A stretch of 38,470 nucleotides of DNA from Streptomyces sp. CB02056 (GTDB lineage: Bacteria; Actinomycetota; Actinomycetes; Streptomycetales; Streptomycetaceae), in contig NZ_LIPD01000030.1 of the NCBI RefSeq assembly GCF_001905545.1, forward strand, positions 1 through 38,470, read 5' to 3'. Positions 7,482-15,430 of the stretch are shown here, piece by piece. The notes below the pieces were generated by a model. The model did not search any database, was not told where the DNA came from, and saw only the letters and a list, made by a program, of their open reading frames with translations. Positions within the stretch are counted from its first letter, which is position 1. Every line of letters starts with the position of its first letter. Both the position numbers and the translations under genes were made by a program.

Positions 7482-8222
7482 GTGTCCCCCCTGCTCCGGC
7501 TCACCGCCACCGAGACCAAGCTGTTCCTCCGCGAGCCGATCGTCGTGTTCTTCGCGCTCGCGTTCGCCCCGATCCTGCTCGTCGTGCTCGGCCTGATCCC
7601 CTCGATGCGGGCGAACAGCCCCGAGCTCGGCAACGTGCGGCCGATCACCCTGTACCTGCCGATCGTCGTGTCGATGGGCATCGCCCTGTTCGCGCTCAGC
7701 GGCCTGTCCCAACTGTTCGCCTCGTACCGGGAGAAGGGTGTGCTGCGGCGCATGCGGACCACCCCGGTCAAGCCGGGCGTGATGCTCGGCGCGCAGCTGC
7801 TGATGGCCACCGTGCTGTCCGTGGTGACGATGCTGGTCATGCTGACCATCGGCAAGCTGGCGTTCGACGTCGACCTGCCCCGCAAGCTCCCCGCCTACCT
7901 GCTCAGCTACCTGCTGGTGGCGCTGGCGATGTTCGCGGTCGGCCTGCTCGTCGCCGCGCTCGCGCCGACCGGCCGGAGCGCCAGCGCGATGGGTTCGCTG
8001 GTCTTCTTCCCGCTGGTGTTCTTCGCCGGCCTGTGGCTGCCGCGCGCCAAGATGAACGATGTCCTGCTGACCATCAGCGACTTGACTCCGCTCGGCGCCG
8101 GCGTGCAATCATTGCAGGACACCACCGCCGGGCACTGGCCGCAGCTGATCCACCTCGCCGCCATGCTGGGGTGGACGATCGTGGCCGGCGGACTGGCCGC
8201 GCGATACTTCCGCTGGGAGTAG
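7482..8222 (+). CDS. ABC-2 type transporter permease
   Basis: 246 aa starting at GTG 7482 with GGAG at 7471-7474 (7-nt spacing). About six hydrophobic segments are visible, starting with VVFFALAFAPILLVVLGL, and the amphipathic stretch SYREKGVLRRMRTTP before the third segment is the hallmark of ABC-2 permeases. It forms the membrane channel for the ATPase encoded just upstream. Its length fits DrrB-type permeases. TAG at 8220-8222 is followed after 4 nt by the kinase start, so all four genes are probably co-transcribed. The substrate cannot be read from sequence. Confidence 0.9.
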   Translation: MSPLLRLTATETKLFLREPIVVFFALAFAPILLVVLGLIPSMRANSPELGNVRPITLYLPIVVSMGIALFALSGLSQLFASYREKGVLRRMRTTPVKPGVMLGAQLLMATVLSVVTMLVMLTIGKLAFDVDLPRKLPAYLLSYLLVALAMFAVGLLVAALAPTGRSASAMGSLVFFPLVFFAGLWLPRAKMNDVLLTISDLTPLGAGVQSLQDTTAGHWPQLIHLAAMLGWTIVAGGLAARYFRWE

Positions 8223-8226
8223 TGGG

Positions 8227-9510
8227 TTGAGCATCGAGGCCGAGCTGCGCGCCGAGTTCGATCACTGGGAGCGTACGAAGATCGCGGCCTTCAAGGCGCT
8301 CCCGTACGTCCTCCTGGCGATCAGCACCGTGATCACCCTGCTCCAGCTGGTCTGGCGGGTGCCGATGCACTTCACCCTGGTGATCGGGCTCTCCGCCGCC
8401 GCCGCGCTCTGGATGCTCTGCTTCCGCACGCTGCGCCCGGAACGGCGGCAGAACCACCGGCTGATGGGCGTGTACTACACCGGGCTGATGCTGCTGGCCG
8501 CCGCCCTGGTGGGCGTCGCGCCCTGGTACGGACTCTTCACCTTCGTCGGCTACCCCCAGGCGTTCGAGTACCTGCGGGGTCGTCGGCGTTACGTCGGCGC
8601 CGCCGTCACCGCGATGATCTCGGCGGCGGCGTTCATGGGGGGCGTGGCCGGCATCAACGCCGCCCACATGTGGTGGGCGTGGCTGGCCGTCGGCCTGATC
8701 TCCGCGGTGCTGGCCGGGGCGCTGTTCTACTTCGTCGAGATGGCGGACCACCGCAACGACAAGCAGAAGCAGGCCCTCGTCGAGCTGCACGAGGCCAACG
8801 CCAAGCTGGAGGCCGCGCTGGCGGAGAACGCCGCCCTCCACGCCCGGCTGATGGTCCAGGCCCGCGAGGCGGGCGTCCTGGACGAACGCCAGCGGATGGC
8901 GCGGGAGATCCACGACACCCTGGCCCAGGGGCTGGCCGGCATACTGACCCAGCTCCAGGCCGCCGAGCAGACCCTGGACGAGCCCCCGACGCTGCGCCAG
9001 CACCTGGCGAACGCGACGAACCTGGCCCGCGAGAGCCTCGTCGAGGCCCGCCGGACGGTCCACGCGGTGGAGCCGGCGGTGCTCGCCGAGGCCCGGCTCC
9101 CGGACGCGATCGGCGACGTGGCCCGGCGCTGGTCGGAGATCAACCACATCGACGCGGTGCTGACCACCACCGGCGACGCCCGGCCGATGCACACCGAGGT
9201 CGAGGTGACGCTGCTGCGCACCGCGCAGGAGGCGCTGGCCAACGTGGCCAAGCACGCGCGGGCCGGCCGGGTCGGCCTGACCCTGTCGTACATGGAGGAC
9301 CTGGTCACCCTCGACGTGCGGGACGACGGCGTGGGCTTCGATCCGAGCGCCAAGCGGGTCAACGGGTCCGCCAGCGGCGGGTTCGGGCTCCTCGGCATGC
9401 GCCAGCGGGTGCAGCGGCTCGCCGGGCGGCTGGCCATCGAGTCGGAACCGGGGGGCGGGACGGCGATCTCGGCGGCCGTCCCCGCCATCCCCGCGGGAGG
9501 TGCGGAATGA
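8227..9510 (+). CDS. Sensor histidine kinase, DesK/NarL-type (HisKA_3)
   Basis: 427 aa. Five to six membrane helices fill residues about 22-175 without a recognisable extracytoplasmic sensor domain. A charged coiled coil (about 178-220) leads to the HisKA_3 dimerisation motif REIHDTLAQGL with phospho-acceptor His229, then a HATPase_c domain with N-box EALANVAKHA and G-boxes DDGVGFD and GGFGLLGMRQR. The predicted start is TTG 8227 with GGGAG at 8215-8219; no better in-frame start is nearby. Its stop overlaps the response regulator start (ATGA), giving a coupled two-component pair. Position after an ABC transporter suggests it senses membrane stress or the transported compound and controls this operon; that is inference. 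Confidence 0.9.
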   Translation: MSIEAELRAEFDHWERTKIAAFKALPYVLLAISTVITLLQLVWRVPMHFTLVIGLSAAAALWMLCFRTLRPERRQNHRLMGVYYTGLMLLAAALVGVAPWYGLFTFVGYPQAFEYLRGRRRYVGAAVTAMISAAAFMGGVAGINAAHMWWAWLAVGLISAVLAGALFYFVEMADHRNDKQKQALVELHEANAKLEAALAENAALHARLMVQAREAGVLDERQRMAREIHDTLAQGLAGILTQLQAAEQTLDEPPTLRQHLANATNLARESLVEARRTVHAVEPAVLAEARLPDAIGDVARRWSEINHIDAVLTTTGDARPMHTEVEVTLLRTAQEALANVAKHARAGRVGLTLSYMEDLVTLDVRDDGVGFDPSAKRVNGSASGGFGLLGMRQRVQRLAGRLAIESEPGGGTAISAAVPAIPAGGAE

Positions 9511-10130
9511 TCACCCTGCTGATCGTCGACGATCATCCGGTGGTGCGGGACGGGCTGCGGGGCATGTTCCGGGCCGATCCCCGCTTCGAGGTGCTCGGCG
9601 AGGCCGGTGACGGCGCGGAGGCCATCGCCGCCGCGGAGGAGCTGCGACCCGACGTGGTCCTGATGGACCTGCGGATGCCGAGGACCGACGGGGTCACCGC
9701 CATCAAGGAGCTGACCAAGCGCGGTGTGCCCTCGCGGGTGCTGGTGCTCACCACGTACGACACGGACAGCGACGTGGTGCCCGCCATCGAGGCCGGCGCC
9801 ACCGGCTACCTGCTGAAGGACGCGCCGCGGGAGGAGCTGTTCCGCGCGGTGGAGGCCGCCGCGCAGGGGCAGGCGGTGCTCTCCCCCTCGATCGCGACCC
9901 GGCTCATGGGCCAGGTCCGACGGCCGGCGCCCGCGCCGCTGTCGGCGCGCGAGCTGGAGATCCTCGAACTGGTCGCCCAGGGGACGACGAACCGCGAGGC
10001 CGCGCGGAAGCTCTTCATCAGCGAGGCGACGGTCAAGACCCATCTCCTGCACATGTACGCCAAGCTCGGGGTCAGCGACCGGGCGGCGGCGGTGGCCGCC
10101 GGGTTCTCGCACGGCTACCTGACGCCCTGA
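9507..10130 (+). CDS. Response regulator, NarL/LuxR family
   Basis: 207 aa. The receiver domain (about 1-118) has the acidic pair DDH near residues 9-11, phospho-acceptor Asp54 (VLMDLRMP), Thr of LVLTTYD and Lys of YLLKDA. The output domain (about 140-200) is a LuxR-type helix-turn-helix (LSARELEILELVAQG through EATVKTHLLHMYAKL). It is the cognate partner of the kinase, with ATGA overlap and a GGGAGG site at 9495-9500. Targets are not deducible; self-regulation of the upstream transporter is the usual arrangement. A strong hairpin follows. Confidence 0.93.
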   Translation: MITLLIVDDHPVVRDGLRGMFRADPRFEVLGEAGDGAEAIAAAEELRPDVVLMDLRMPRTDGVTAIKELTKRGVPSRVLVLTTYDTDSDVVPAIEAGATGYLLKDAPREELFRAVEAAAQGQAVLSPSIATRLMGQVRRPAPAPLSARELEILELVAQGTTNREAARKLFISEATVKTHLLHMYAKLGVSDRAAAVAAGFSHGYLTP

Positions 10131-10152
10131 CCTGCGCCCCTGCCGGAGTGCT

Positions 10153-10200
10153 CCGCGGGTGCCGCCCGGACGGTTCGACCCGTCCGGGCGGCACCCGCGG
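10153..10200. terminator. Perfect 21-bp hairpin between convergent operons
   Basis: The arms 10153-10173 and 10180-10200 are exact reverse complements with a 6-nt loop (TTCGAC). The hairpin sits 22 bp after the response regulator stop and 5 bp beyond the stop of the leftward thioesterase gene, so it can end transcription from both sides. Confidence 0.88.
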
Positions 10201-10205
10201 CCGCG

Positions 10206-11012
10206 TCACCGTCCGCCGGAGGACGCGCGCGGGGCGTCGACGGCCTCGGCCAGGTGGCCGTCCAGCAGGCCGATGACCCGCGGCATCTCCTCGGTGAGGA
10301 AGAAGTGCCCGCCGGGGAAGACCTGGAGGTCGAACCCGCCGGTGGTGTGGGCCCGCCAGTCCTCCGCCTCGGCGACCGAGGTCTTGGGGTCGCGGTCGCC
10401 CGTCAGGGAGGTGATCGGGCAGCTGACGACGGCGTCCGCGCCGGCCCGGTAGGTCTCGATGGCGCGGTAGTCGGCGCGCAGCGCCGGCATCGCGGCCGCC
10501 ATCAGGTCCGGGTCGTCGAGGACGACGGACGAGGACCCGTCCAGGCGGCGGATCTCGTCGGTGATCGCGTCGTCGCCGAGCAGGTGCACCCCCTCGGCCG
10601 GGCCCAGCCCGATCGCCGGGCCGCGCCGGCCGGAGACGACCAGGCGGGCGGCGGGCCGGCCTGCGGCCTCGCAGCGGCGGGCCACCTCGAAGGCGACGAC
10701 GGCGCCCATGCTGTGGCCGAACAGCACCAGGGGCAGTTCGGGCTGCCGGGCCAGCACCTCGTGGATCCGGTCGGCCAGGACGTTCAGGTCGGCGATCGGC
10801 TCCTCCCGGCGGCGGTCCTGACGGCCCGGGTACTGGACGGCCAGGACCTCGACGCGGTCGGCGGCGGCCAGCGCGTACGGCACCGGGCGGTAGAACGGGG
10901 CGGTGCCCCCCGCGTGCGGGAAGCACACCAGGCGGGCGGCGGGCGCCTCCGTCCTCCGGTAGCAGCGCAGCCAGAGGTCGTCGTCGGCGGTGGGGTCGGG
11001 TCGGGCGGACAT
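10206..11012 (-). CDS. Type II (editing) thioesterase of the PKS
   Basis: 268 aa alpha/beta hydrolase of the GrsT/RifR family. It shows the N-terminal CFPHAGG oxyanion-hole motif (30-36), nucleophile Ser101 in GHSMG, Asp206 or Asp208 in LTGDRDP and His236 in GGHFF. Such enzymes clear aberrant acyl groups from stalled carrier proteins. I chose ATG 11012 because GGAG lies just upstream at good spacing; a GTG at 11033 is in frame but overlaps the end of the preceding PKS gene without a good site. It is the last gene of the minus-strand operon, 10 bp after the loading PKS stop, and ends at the 21-bp hairpin. Confidence 0.93.
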   Translation of the reverse strand: MSARPDPTADDDLWLRCYRRTEAPAARLVCFPHAGGTAPFYRPVPYALAAADRVEVLAVQYPGRQDRRREEPIADLNVLADRIHEVLARQPELPLVLFGHSMGAVVAFEVARRCEAAGRPAARLVVSGRRGPAIGLGPAEGVHLLGDDAITDEIRRLDGSSSVVLDDPDLMAAAMPALRADYRAIETYRAGADAVVSCPITSLTGDRDPKTSVAEAEDWRAHTTGGFDLQVFPGGHFFLTEEMPRVIGLLDGHLAEAVDAPRASSGGR

Positions 11013-11022
11013 GGTTCTCCGT

Positions 11023-14000
11023 TCAGTGATCACGGTCGGGGCCGAGCTCGGCCTCGATGAGGGCGAGGAGTTCGTCGTCGGTGGTGTCGGACAGCGCGTC
11101 CGCGCCGGTCCCCCGGCCGGGCCCGGCAGCGGACCCGCCGCCGGTCCGGCCGACCAGCGACTCCAGCCGGGCCAGCGCCCGTTCCCGCGCCGCCGGGTCC
11201 TCGGCGGCGGCGAGCAGCGCTTCGAGGGCGTCGAGCGCGGCGGGCAGCGGATCGGGGTTCAGGGCGGTGTGCAGGTGGGACGCCAGGACGGCGGGTGACG
11301 GGTGGTCGTACACCAGGCCCGGCGGGAGCGCGAGGCCGGTGGCGGACGCGAGGCGGTTGCGCAGCTCGACGGCCAGGACGGAACCGAGGCCCTGGGACTT
11401 GAAGGTGCGGGTCGGGTGCACGCCCCCGGCGCCGTCATGGCCGAGGACGGCCGCGGCGTGGGCGCGGACCAGGTCCAGTACGGCGCGCTCGGTGCCCAGC
11501 GCCGCGGGGGTCACGGCGGCCGGGGCCGGAGCGCCGGCGTCCGGGTCGGGACGTGCCGGGGCCTGCTGCCCGGCGGCCAGCCAGTGGCGGGTGCGCTGGA
11601 AGGCGTACGTGGGCAGGTCCACGGTGCGGCCGGCCGCCGGCAGCACCGTGCCCCAGTCGACGGGCACCCCCCGGACGTGGGCCTCGGCCAGCGAGGCCAG
11701 CAGGCGGTCCGGGCCGCCGTCCTCGCGCCGCAGGGTGCCGACGGCCGCCTCGGCGGCGATGCCGCCGACCAGCAGCGGGTGCGGGGACACCTCGACGAAG
11801 GCGCCGTGGCCGGCGGCGGTGAGCACCCCGACGGCCCGGTCGAACTCGACGGTCTCGCGCAGGCTCGCGTACCAGTACTCCGGGCCCGCCTCGGGGCCGG
11901 CCAGCCACTCCCCGGTCAGCGCGGAGACCATCGGGACCAGGGCCGGGCCCGGCTCGATCCCCTTCAGGACGGCGAGCACCTCCTCGCGCAGCTCGTCCAC
12001 GTGGGCGCTGTGCGAGGCGTAGTCGACGGGGATCAGCCGGGTGCGCACCGCCTCACCGTACGCGTCCGCCAACTCCCGCAGGGCGTCGGGCTCACCGGAG
12101 ACCACCGTCGCCGAGGGGCCGTTGACGGCCGCGACCGAAAGCCGCTCCCCGAACGGCGCGATCCGCTCCCGGACGGCGTCCACCGCGTCGGCGACGGAGA
12201 GCATCCCGCCGCGCCCGGCCAGCGCCGTCAGCGCCCGGCTGCGCAGGGCCACCACCTGGGCGGCGTCGTCGAGGGAGAGGATTCCCGCGACGGCGGCCGC
12301 CGCGATCTCGCCCTGGGAGTGGCCCACCACCGCGTCGGGAGCGACACCGGCCGCCTGCCACACGGCGGCCAGCGAGACCATCACCGCCCAGAGCGCCGGC
12401 TGCACGACGTCAGCGGCCTCGAAACCGTGAAGGCCCGCCAGCACATCGTCCAACTGCCAGTCCACGTACGGCGCGAGGGCCTCGGCGCACTCCGCCAGCC
12501 GCGCCGCGAACACCGGAGAGGCCTCCGCCAGCTCACGGCCCATCCCCACCCACTGGCCGCCCTGGCCGGGGAAGACGAACACCGTCCGCCCGGGGCCCTC
12601 GGGGCCGACCGCTCCGGTGACGACGGCGGCGGAGGGGCGGCCGGCCGCGAGGTCCGCCAGGGCGTCCAGCGGCCGCGGGCCGAGCAGGACGGCGCGGTGG
12701 TCGAGCGCCGCCCGCGTCGTGGCGAGGGACCGGGCGACCTCCCCGGCCGACGCCTCCGGCCGGGCCGCCAGGTGCTCCCGCAACCGCTCGGCCTGCGCGG
12801 CCAGCGCGGCGGGCGTCCGGGCGGAGAGCAGCCAGACGGGGTCGGCGCCGTCCACCACGGACGCGGCGGGCGGGGACGCAGTGGTTGCGGCGGGAGCCGG
12901 TTCGGCGGGGGCGGCCTCCAGGACGACATGGGCGTTGGTGCCGCCGATGCCGAAGCCCGACACTCCCGCGCGGGGCGGGTGCGCGGTCTCCGGCCACGGG
13001 GTCGGCTCCGTCAGCAGCCGCACCGCGCCGTCCCCCCAGTCGACGGCCGGGGTGGGCTCGGTGATGTGCAGCGACTCGGGGAGCGTGCGGTGCCGCAGGG
13101 CGAGGACCGTCTTGATGACACCCGCGACGCCCGCCGCCGCGAGGGTGTGGCCGAGGTTGGACTTCACCGAGCCGACCAGCAGCGGGCGTCCGTGCGCCCG
13201 GTCCCGGCCGTAGGCGGCGAGCAGGGCCCCCGCCTCGACCCGGTCGCCCAGCCGGGTACCGGTGCCGTGCGCCTCGACGGCGTCGATGTCCGCGGGGGCC
13301 AGCTCCGCGTCGGCGAGCGCGGCGTGGATGACCGCGCGCTGGGCCTCGCCGTTCGGGGCCGTCAGGCTGTGGCTGGCGCCGTCGGAGTTGACGGCCGAGC
13401 CGCGGACCACCGCCAGCACCCGGTGGCCCAGGCGCCGCGCCCGCTCCAGCCGTTCCAGCACGAGCACGCCGGCCCCCTCGGACCAGGCCACGCCGTCCGC
13501 GTCCGCGGAGAAGGGCTTGCAGCGGGCGTCCGGGGCCAGGCCGCCCAGCGCGCTGAACGCGACGTGGTAGCCGGGCGTCGTCATCACCGTCACCCCGCCG
13601 GCCAGCGCCAGTTCGCACTCGCCGCCGCGCAGCCCCTCGACGGCGAGGTGCAGCGCCACCAGCGAGCTGGAGGCCGAGGTGTCGACGGTGAGGACGGGGC
13701 CGTTGAGGCCGAGGGTGTGGGCCAGCCGCCCGCTGATGACGCTCGGGGCGGTGCCGGTGAACAGCACGCCGGCGAGGTCGGCGGGCGCCTCGTGCAGCGG
13801 GGGCCCGTACGGCCGGGCCTCGGCGCCGAGGAACACCCCGGTGCGGGAGCCCCGCAGGGTGGTCGGGTCGATGCGGGCGTGCTCCAGGGCCTCCCAGCCC
13901 ACCTCCAGGGCGAGCCGCTGCTGCGGGTCCATGGCGTCGGCCTCGCGCGGGGAGAGGTCGAAGAACGCGGCGTCGAAGCGGGTCGCGCTGTCGAGGAACC

Positions 14001-14184
14001 CGCCGCGGTCGGTGGCGCAGCGCCCGTCGCGGCGCAGCGCGTCGAGGTCCCAGCCGCGGTCGGCGGGGAAGGGGCCCGCGACGGTGCGGCGGTCGACGAG
14101 GGCCTGCCACAGGTCCTCGGGCGAGTCGATGCCGCCGGGGTAGCGGCAGGCCATGCCGATGACGGCCAGGGGCTCGGCGGTCAT
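11023..14184 (-). CDS. PKS loading protein: KS(Cys to Ala)-AT-ACP
   Basis: 1053 aa. The KS (about 4-425) begins almost at the first residue, so there is no N-terminal docking helix. Its active-site motif reads DTSASSSL, placing Ala171 where DTACSSSL has the nucleophilic Cys. His306 (HGTGT), Lys341 and His346 are kept, so decarboxylation chemistry could survive while condensation could not. The AT (about 540-840) has Ser623 in GHSQG and YASH (722-725), a methylmalonyl-type pattern. The ACP (about 890-960) carries Ser935 in GLGS rather than GxDS. A C-terminal helix (DDELLALIEAEL) resembles a docking end. No KR, DH or ER is present. Architecture matches KSQ-type loading modules with Ala instead of Gln. 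The ATG overlaps the upstream FkbH-like stop (ATGA), with GGCGGAG as ribosome site. Confidence 0.92.
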   Translation of the reverse strand: MTAEPLAVIGMACRYPGGIDSPEDLWQALVDRRTVAGPFPADRGWDLDALRRDGRCATDRGGFLDSATRFDAAFFDLSPREADAMDPQQRLALEVGWEALEHARIDPTTLRGSRTGVFLGAEARPYGPPLHEAPADLAGVLFTGTAPSVISGRLAHTLGLNGPVLTVDTSASSSLVALHLAVEGLRGGECELALAGGVTVMTTPGYHVAFSALGGLAPDARCKPFSADADGVAWSEGAGVLVLERLERARRLGHRVLAVVRGSAVNSDGASHSLTAPNGEAQRAVIHAALADAELAPADIDAVEAHGTGTRLGDRVEAGALLAAYGRDRAHGRPLLVGSVKSNLGHTLAAAGVAGVIKTVLALRHRTLPESLHITEPTPAVDWGDGAVRLLTEPTPWPETAHPPRAGVSGFGIGGTNAHVVLEAAPAEPAPAATTASPPAASVVDGADPVWLLSARTPAALAAQAERLREHLAARPEASAGEVARSLATTRAALDHRAVLLGPRPLDALADLAAGRPSAAVVTGAVGPEGPGRTVFVFPGQGGQWVGMGRELAEASPVFAARLAECAEALAPYVDWQLDDVLAGLHGFEAADVVQPALWAVMVSLAAVWQAAGVAPDAVVGHSQGEIAAAAVAGILSLDDAAQVVALRSRALTALAGRGGMLSVADAVDAVRERIAPFGERLSVAAVNGPSATVVSGEPDALRELADAYGEAVRTRLIPVDYASHSAHVDELREEVLAVLKGIEPGPALVPMVSALTGEWLAGPEAGPEYWYASLRETVEFDRAVGVLTAAGHGAFVEVSPHPLLVGGIAAEAAVGTLRREDGGPDRLLASLAEAHVRGVPVDWGTVLPAAGRTVDLPTYAFQRTRHWLAAGQQAPARPDPDAGAPAPAAVTPAALGTERAVLDLVRAHAAAVLGHDGAGGVHPTRTFKSQGLGSVLAVELRNRLASATGLALPPGLVYDHPSPAVLASHLHTALNPDPLPAALDALEALLAAAEDPAARERALARLESLVGRTGGGSAAGPGRGTGADALSDTTDDELLALIEAELGPDRDH
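13672..13674 (-). other. Loading KS active-site codon: GCC (Ala171) in place of Cys
   Basis: Read on the minus strand, the codons are GAC ACC TCG GCC TCC AGC TCG, giving D-T-S-A-S-S-S. Elongating KS domains in the same window read D-T-A-C-S-S-S. Two adjacent codons differ completely from GCC TGC, so a single base-calling error cannot explain the change. Confidence 0.95.
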
Positions 14185-15332
14185 GCGCCGGCTCCGCCCG
14201 TGGAACCCGCGGAACCCGTGGAGGCCACGGGGCCGAGGGCGGGGGCCTCGACGCGCACGGTGGTGGGGGCCGGACGGCGGTCCGCCACCAGGTGCCGGAA
14301 CTCGATGCCCGCACGCCCGGAGCCGGCCGCCCCGGCATCGGCGTCGGCATCGGCAGAGCGCAGTTCGGCGAGGCAGTCGCACGCCGCGTCGGTGAAGCCG
14401 GCGAACCGGTAGGCGATCTCCATCATCCGGTTGCGGTCGGTGCGGCGGAAGTCGGCGGCCAGGTGGACCCCGGCCGCCGCCGCCTCGCCGATCAGCCAGT
14501 CCAGCAGGACGGCGCCCGCGCCGAAGGACACCACCCGGCAGGAGGTGGCCAGCAGCTTCAGGTGCCAGACCCGCTCGTGGTAGCCGACGAGCAGCACGCC
14601 GACGGCGCCGTGCGGGCCGAAGCGGTCGGTGAGGGAGACGGTGAGGACCTCGTGCTCCGGATCGGCGATCAGGGCCCGCAGGTCGGCGTCGGAGTAGTAG
14701 ACGCCGGTGGCGTTCATCTGGCTGGTGCGGAGGGTGAGTTCCTCGACCCGGGAGAGGTCGGCGTCGTCGGCCCGCTTGATCTCCATGACCAGGTCCAGCG
14801 AGCGGAGGAAGGCCTCGTCGGGGCCGGTGAACTCCTCGCGCTCGGCGGTCCGGCGGAAGCCCGCCTGGTACATGCTGCGGCGGCGGGCGGCGTCGACGGT
14901 GACGACGGCCGGGCTGAACTCGGGGAGGCCGGTCAGCTCCGCGGCCAGCGCGGCGTCGAAGCAGCGGACCTCGGGGTGGTGGTGGGCGACCTCGGCGCGC
15001 TCGGCCGGCTGGTCGTCGATGAAGGCGACCGTCTTCAGGGCGAAGTTCAGCCCGTCCGCGATCTCCTTGACCGACCGGGACTTGGGATGCCAGCCGATCC
15101 GCGGCAGGACGAAGTACTCGGCGACGCCGAGGGCCTCCAGCTGCTGCCAGGCGTGGTCGTGGTCGTTCTTGCTGGCCACGGCCTGGAGGATGCCCCGGGC
15201 GTCGAGTTCGACGATGGTGCGGCGGATCTCCTCGGGCAGCACCACCTCGTGGTCCTCCAGGAGGGTGCCCCGCCACAGGGTGTTGTCCAGGTCCCAGACC
15301 AGGCACTTGACGAGGGTGGGTGCGTCGGACAC
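14181..15332 (-). CDS. fkbH: FkbH-like HAD-superfamily protein (glyceryl-ACP formation)
   Basis: 383 aa. The N-terminal HAD motif is WDLDNTLW (Asp14, Asp16, Thr18). A Lys/Ser-containing segment (ASKND) and FIDDQ follow, and the second half is a GNAT-like acyltransferase domain containing TSQMNATG. FkbH-family enzymes convert 1,3-bisphosphoglycerate to glyceryl-S-ACP, the first step toward methoxymalonyl- or hydroxymalonyl-ACP. The start is GTG 15332 with GAAGGAG upstream. The TGA overlaps the ATG of the loading PKS by 4 bp. The gene completes the set formed with the ACP, acyl-CoA dehydrogenase and 3-hydroxyacyl-CoA dehydrogenase genes. About the last 50 residues are low-complexity Ala/Gly/Pro and probably disordered. 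Confidence 0.93.
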   Translation of the reverse strand: MSDAPTLVKCLVWDLDNTLWRGTLLEDHEVVLPEEIRRTIVELDARGILQAVASKNDHDHAWQQLEALGVAEYFVLPRIGWHPKSRSVKEIADGLNFALKTVAFIDDQPAERAEVAHHHPEVRCFDAALAAELTGLPEFSPAVVTVDAARRRSMYQAGFRRTAEREEFTGPDEAFLRSLDLVMEIKRADDADLSRVEELTLRTSQMNATGVYYSDADLRALIADPEHEVLTVSLTDRFGPHGAVGVLLVGYHERVWHLKLLATSCRVVSFGAGAVLLDWLIGEAAAAGVHLAADFRRTDRNRMMEIAYRFAGFTDAACDCLAELRSADADADAGAAGSGRAGIEFRHLVADRRPAPTTVRVEAPALGPVASTGSAGSTGGAGA

Positions 15333-15430
15333 GGGGCGCTCCTTCGATTTCCGTTCGTTGCCGTGTTCGTGGTGCGTGTGGTGCGTTCAGTGCTCGTGGT
15401 ACGTCGTGCCGGTGCGGGGCGGCGGGCGGC

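Noticed and set aside
7445..8164. Short minus-strand frames in the permease gene
   Set aside because: They are antisense to a hydrophobic ABC-2 permease with clear family features; no ribosome sites or motifs.
11023..14184. Reading the KS-AT-ACP protein as an ordinary extension module
   Set aside because: The active-site Cys is absent and there is no N-terminal docking helix or ketoreductase, so it cannot condense an incoming chain.
14185..15306. N-terminal extension of the loading PKS frame, upstream of ATG 14184
   Set aside because: It overlaps the FkbH-like gene completely and reads as an Arg/Gly/Pro-rich shadow. The KS starts at once after ATG 14184, which has a ribosome site.
15333..15430. 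Repeated GTGGTGCGT-like words between the acyl-CoA dehydrogenase and FkbH-like genes
   Set aside because: They are short, imperfect and not arranged as arms or regular units; only the ribosome site of the FkbH-like gene is interpretable.
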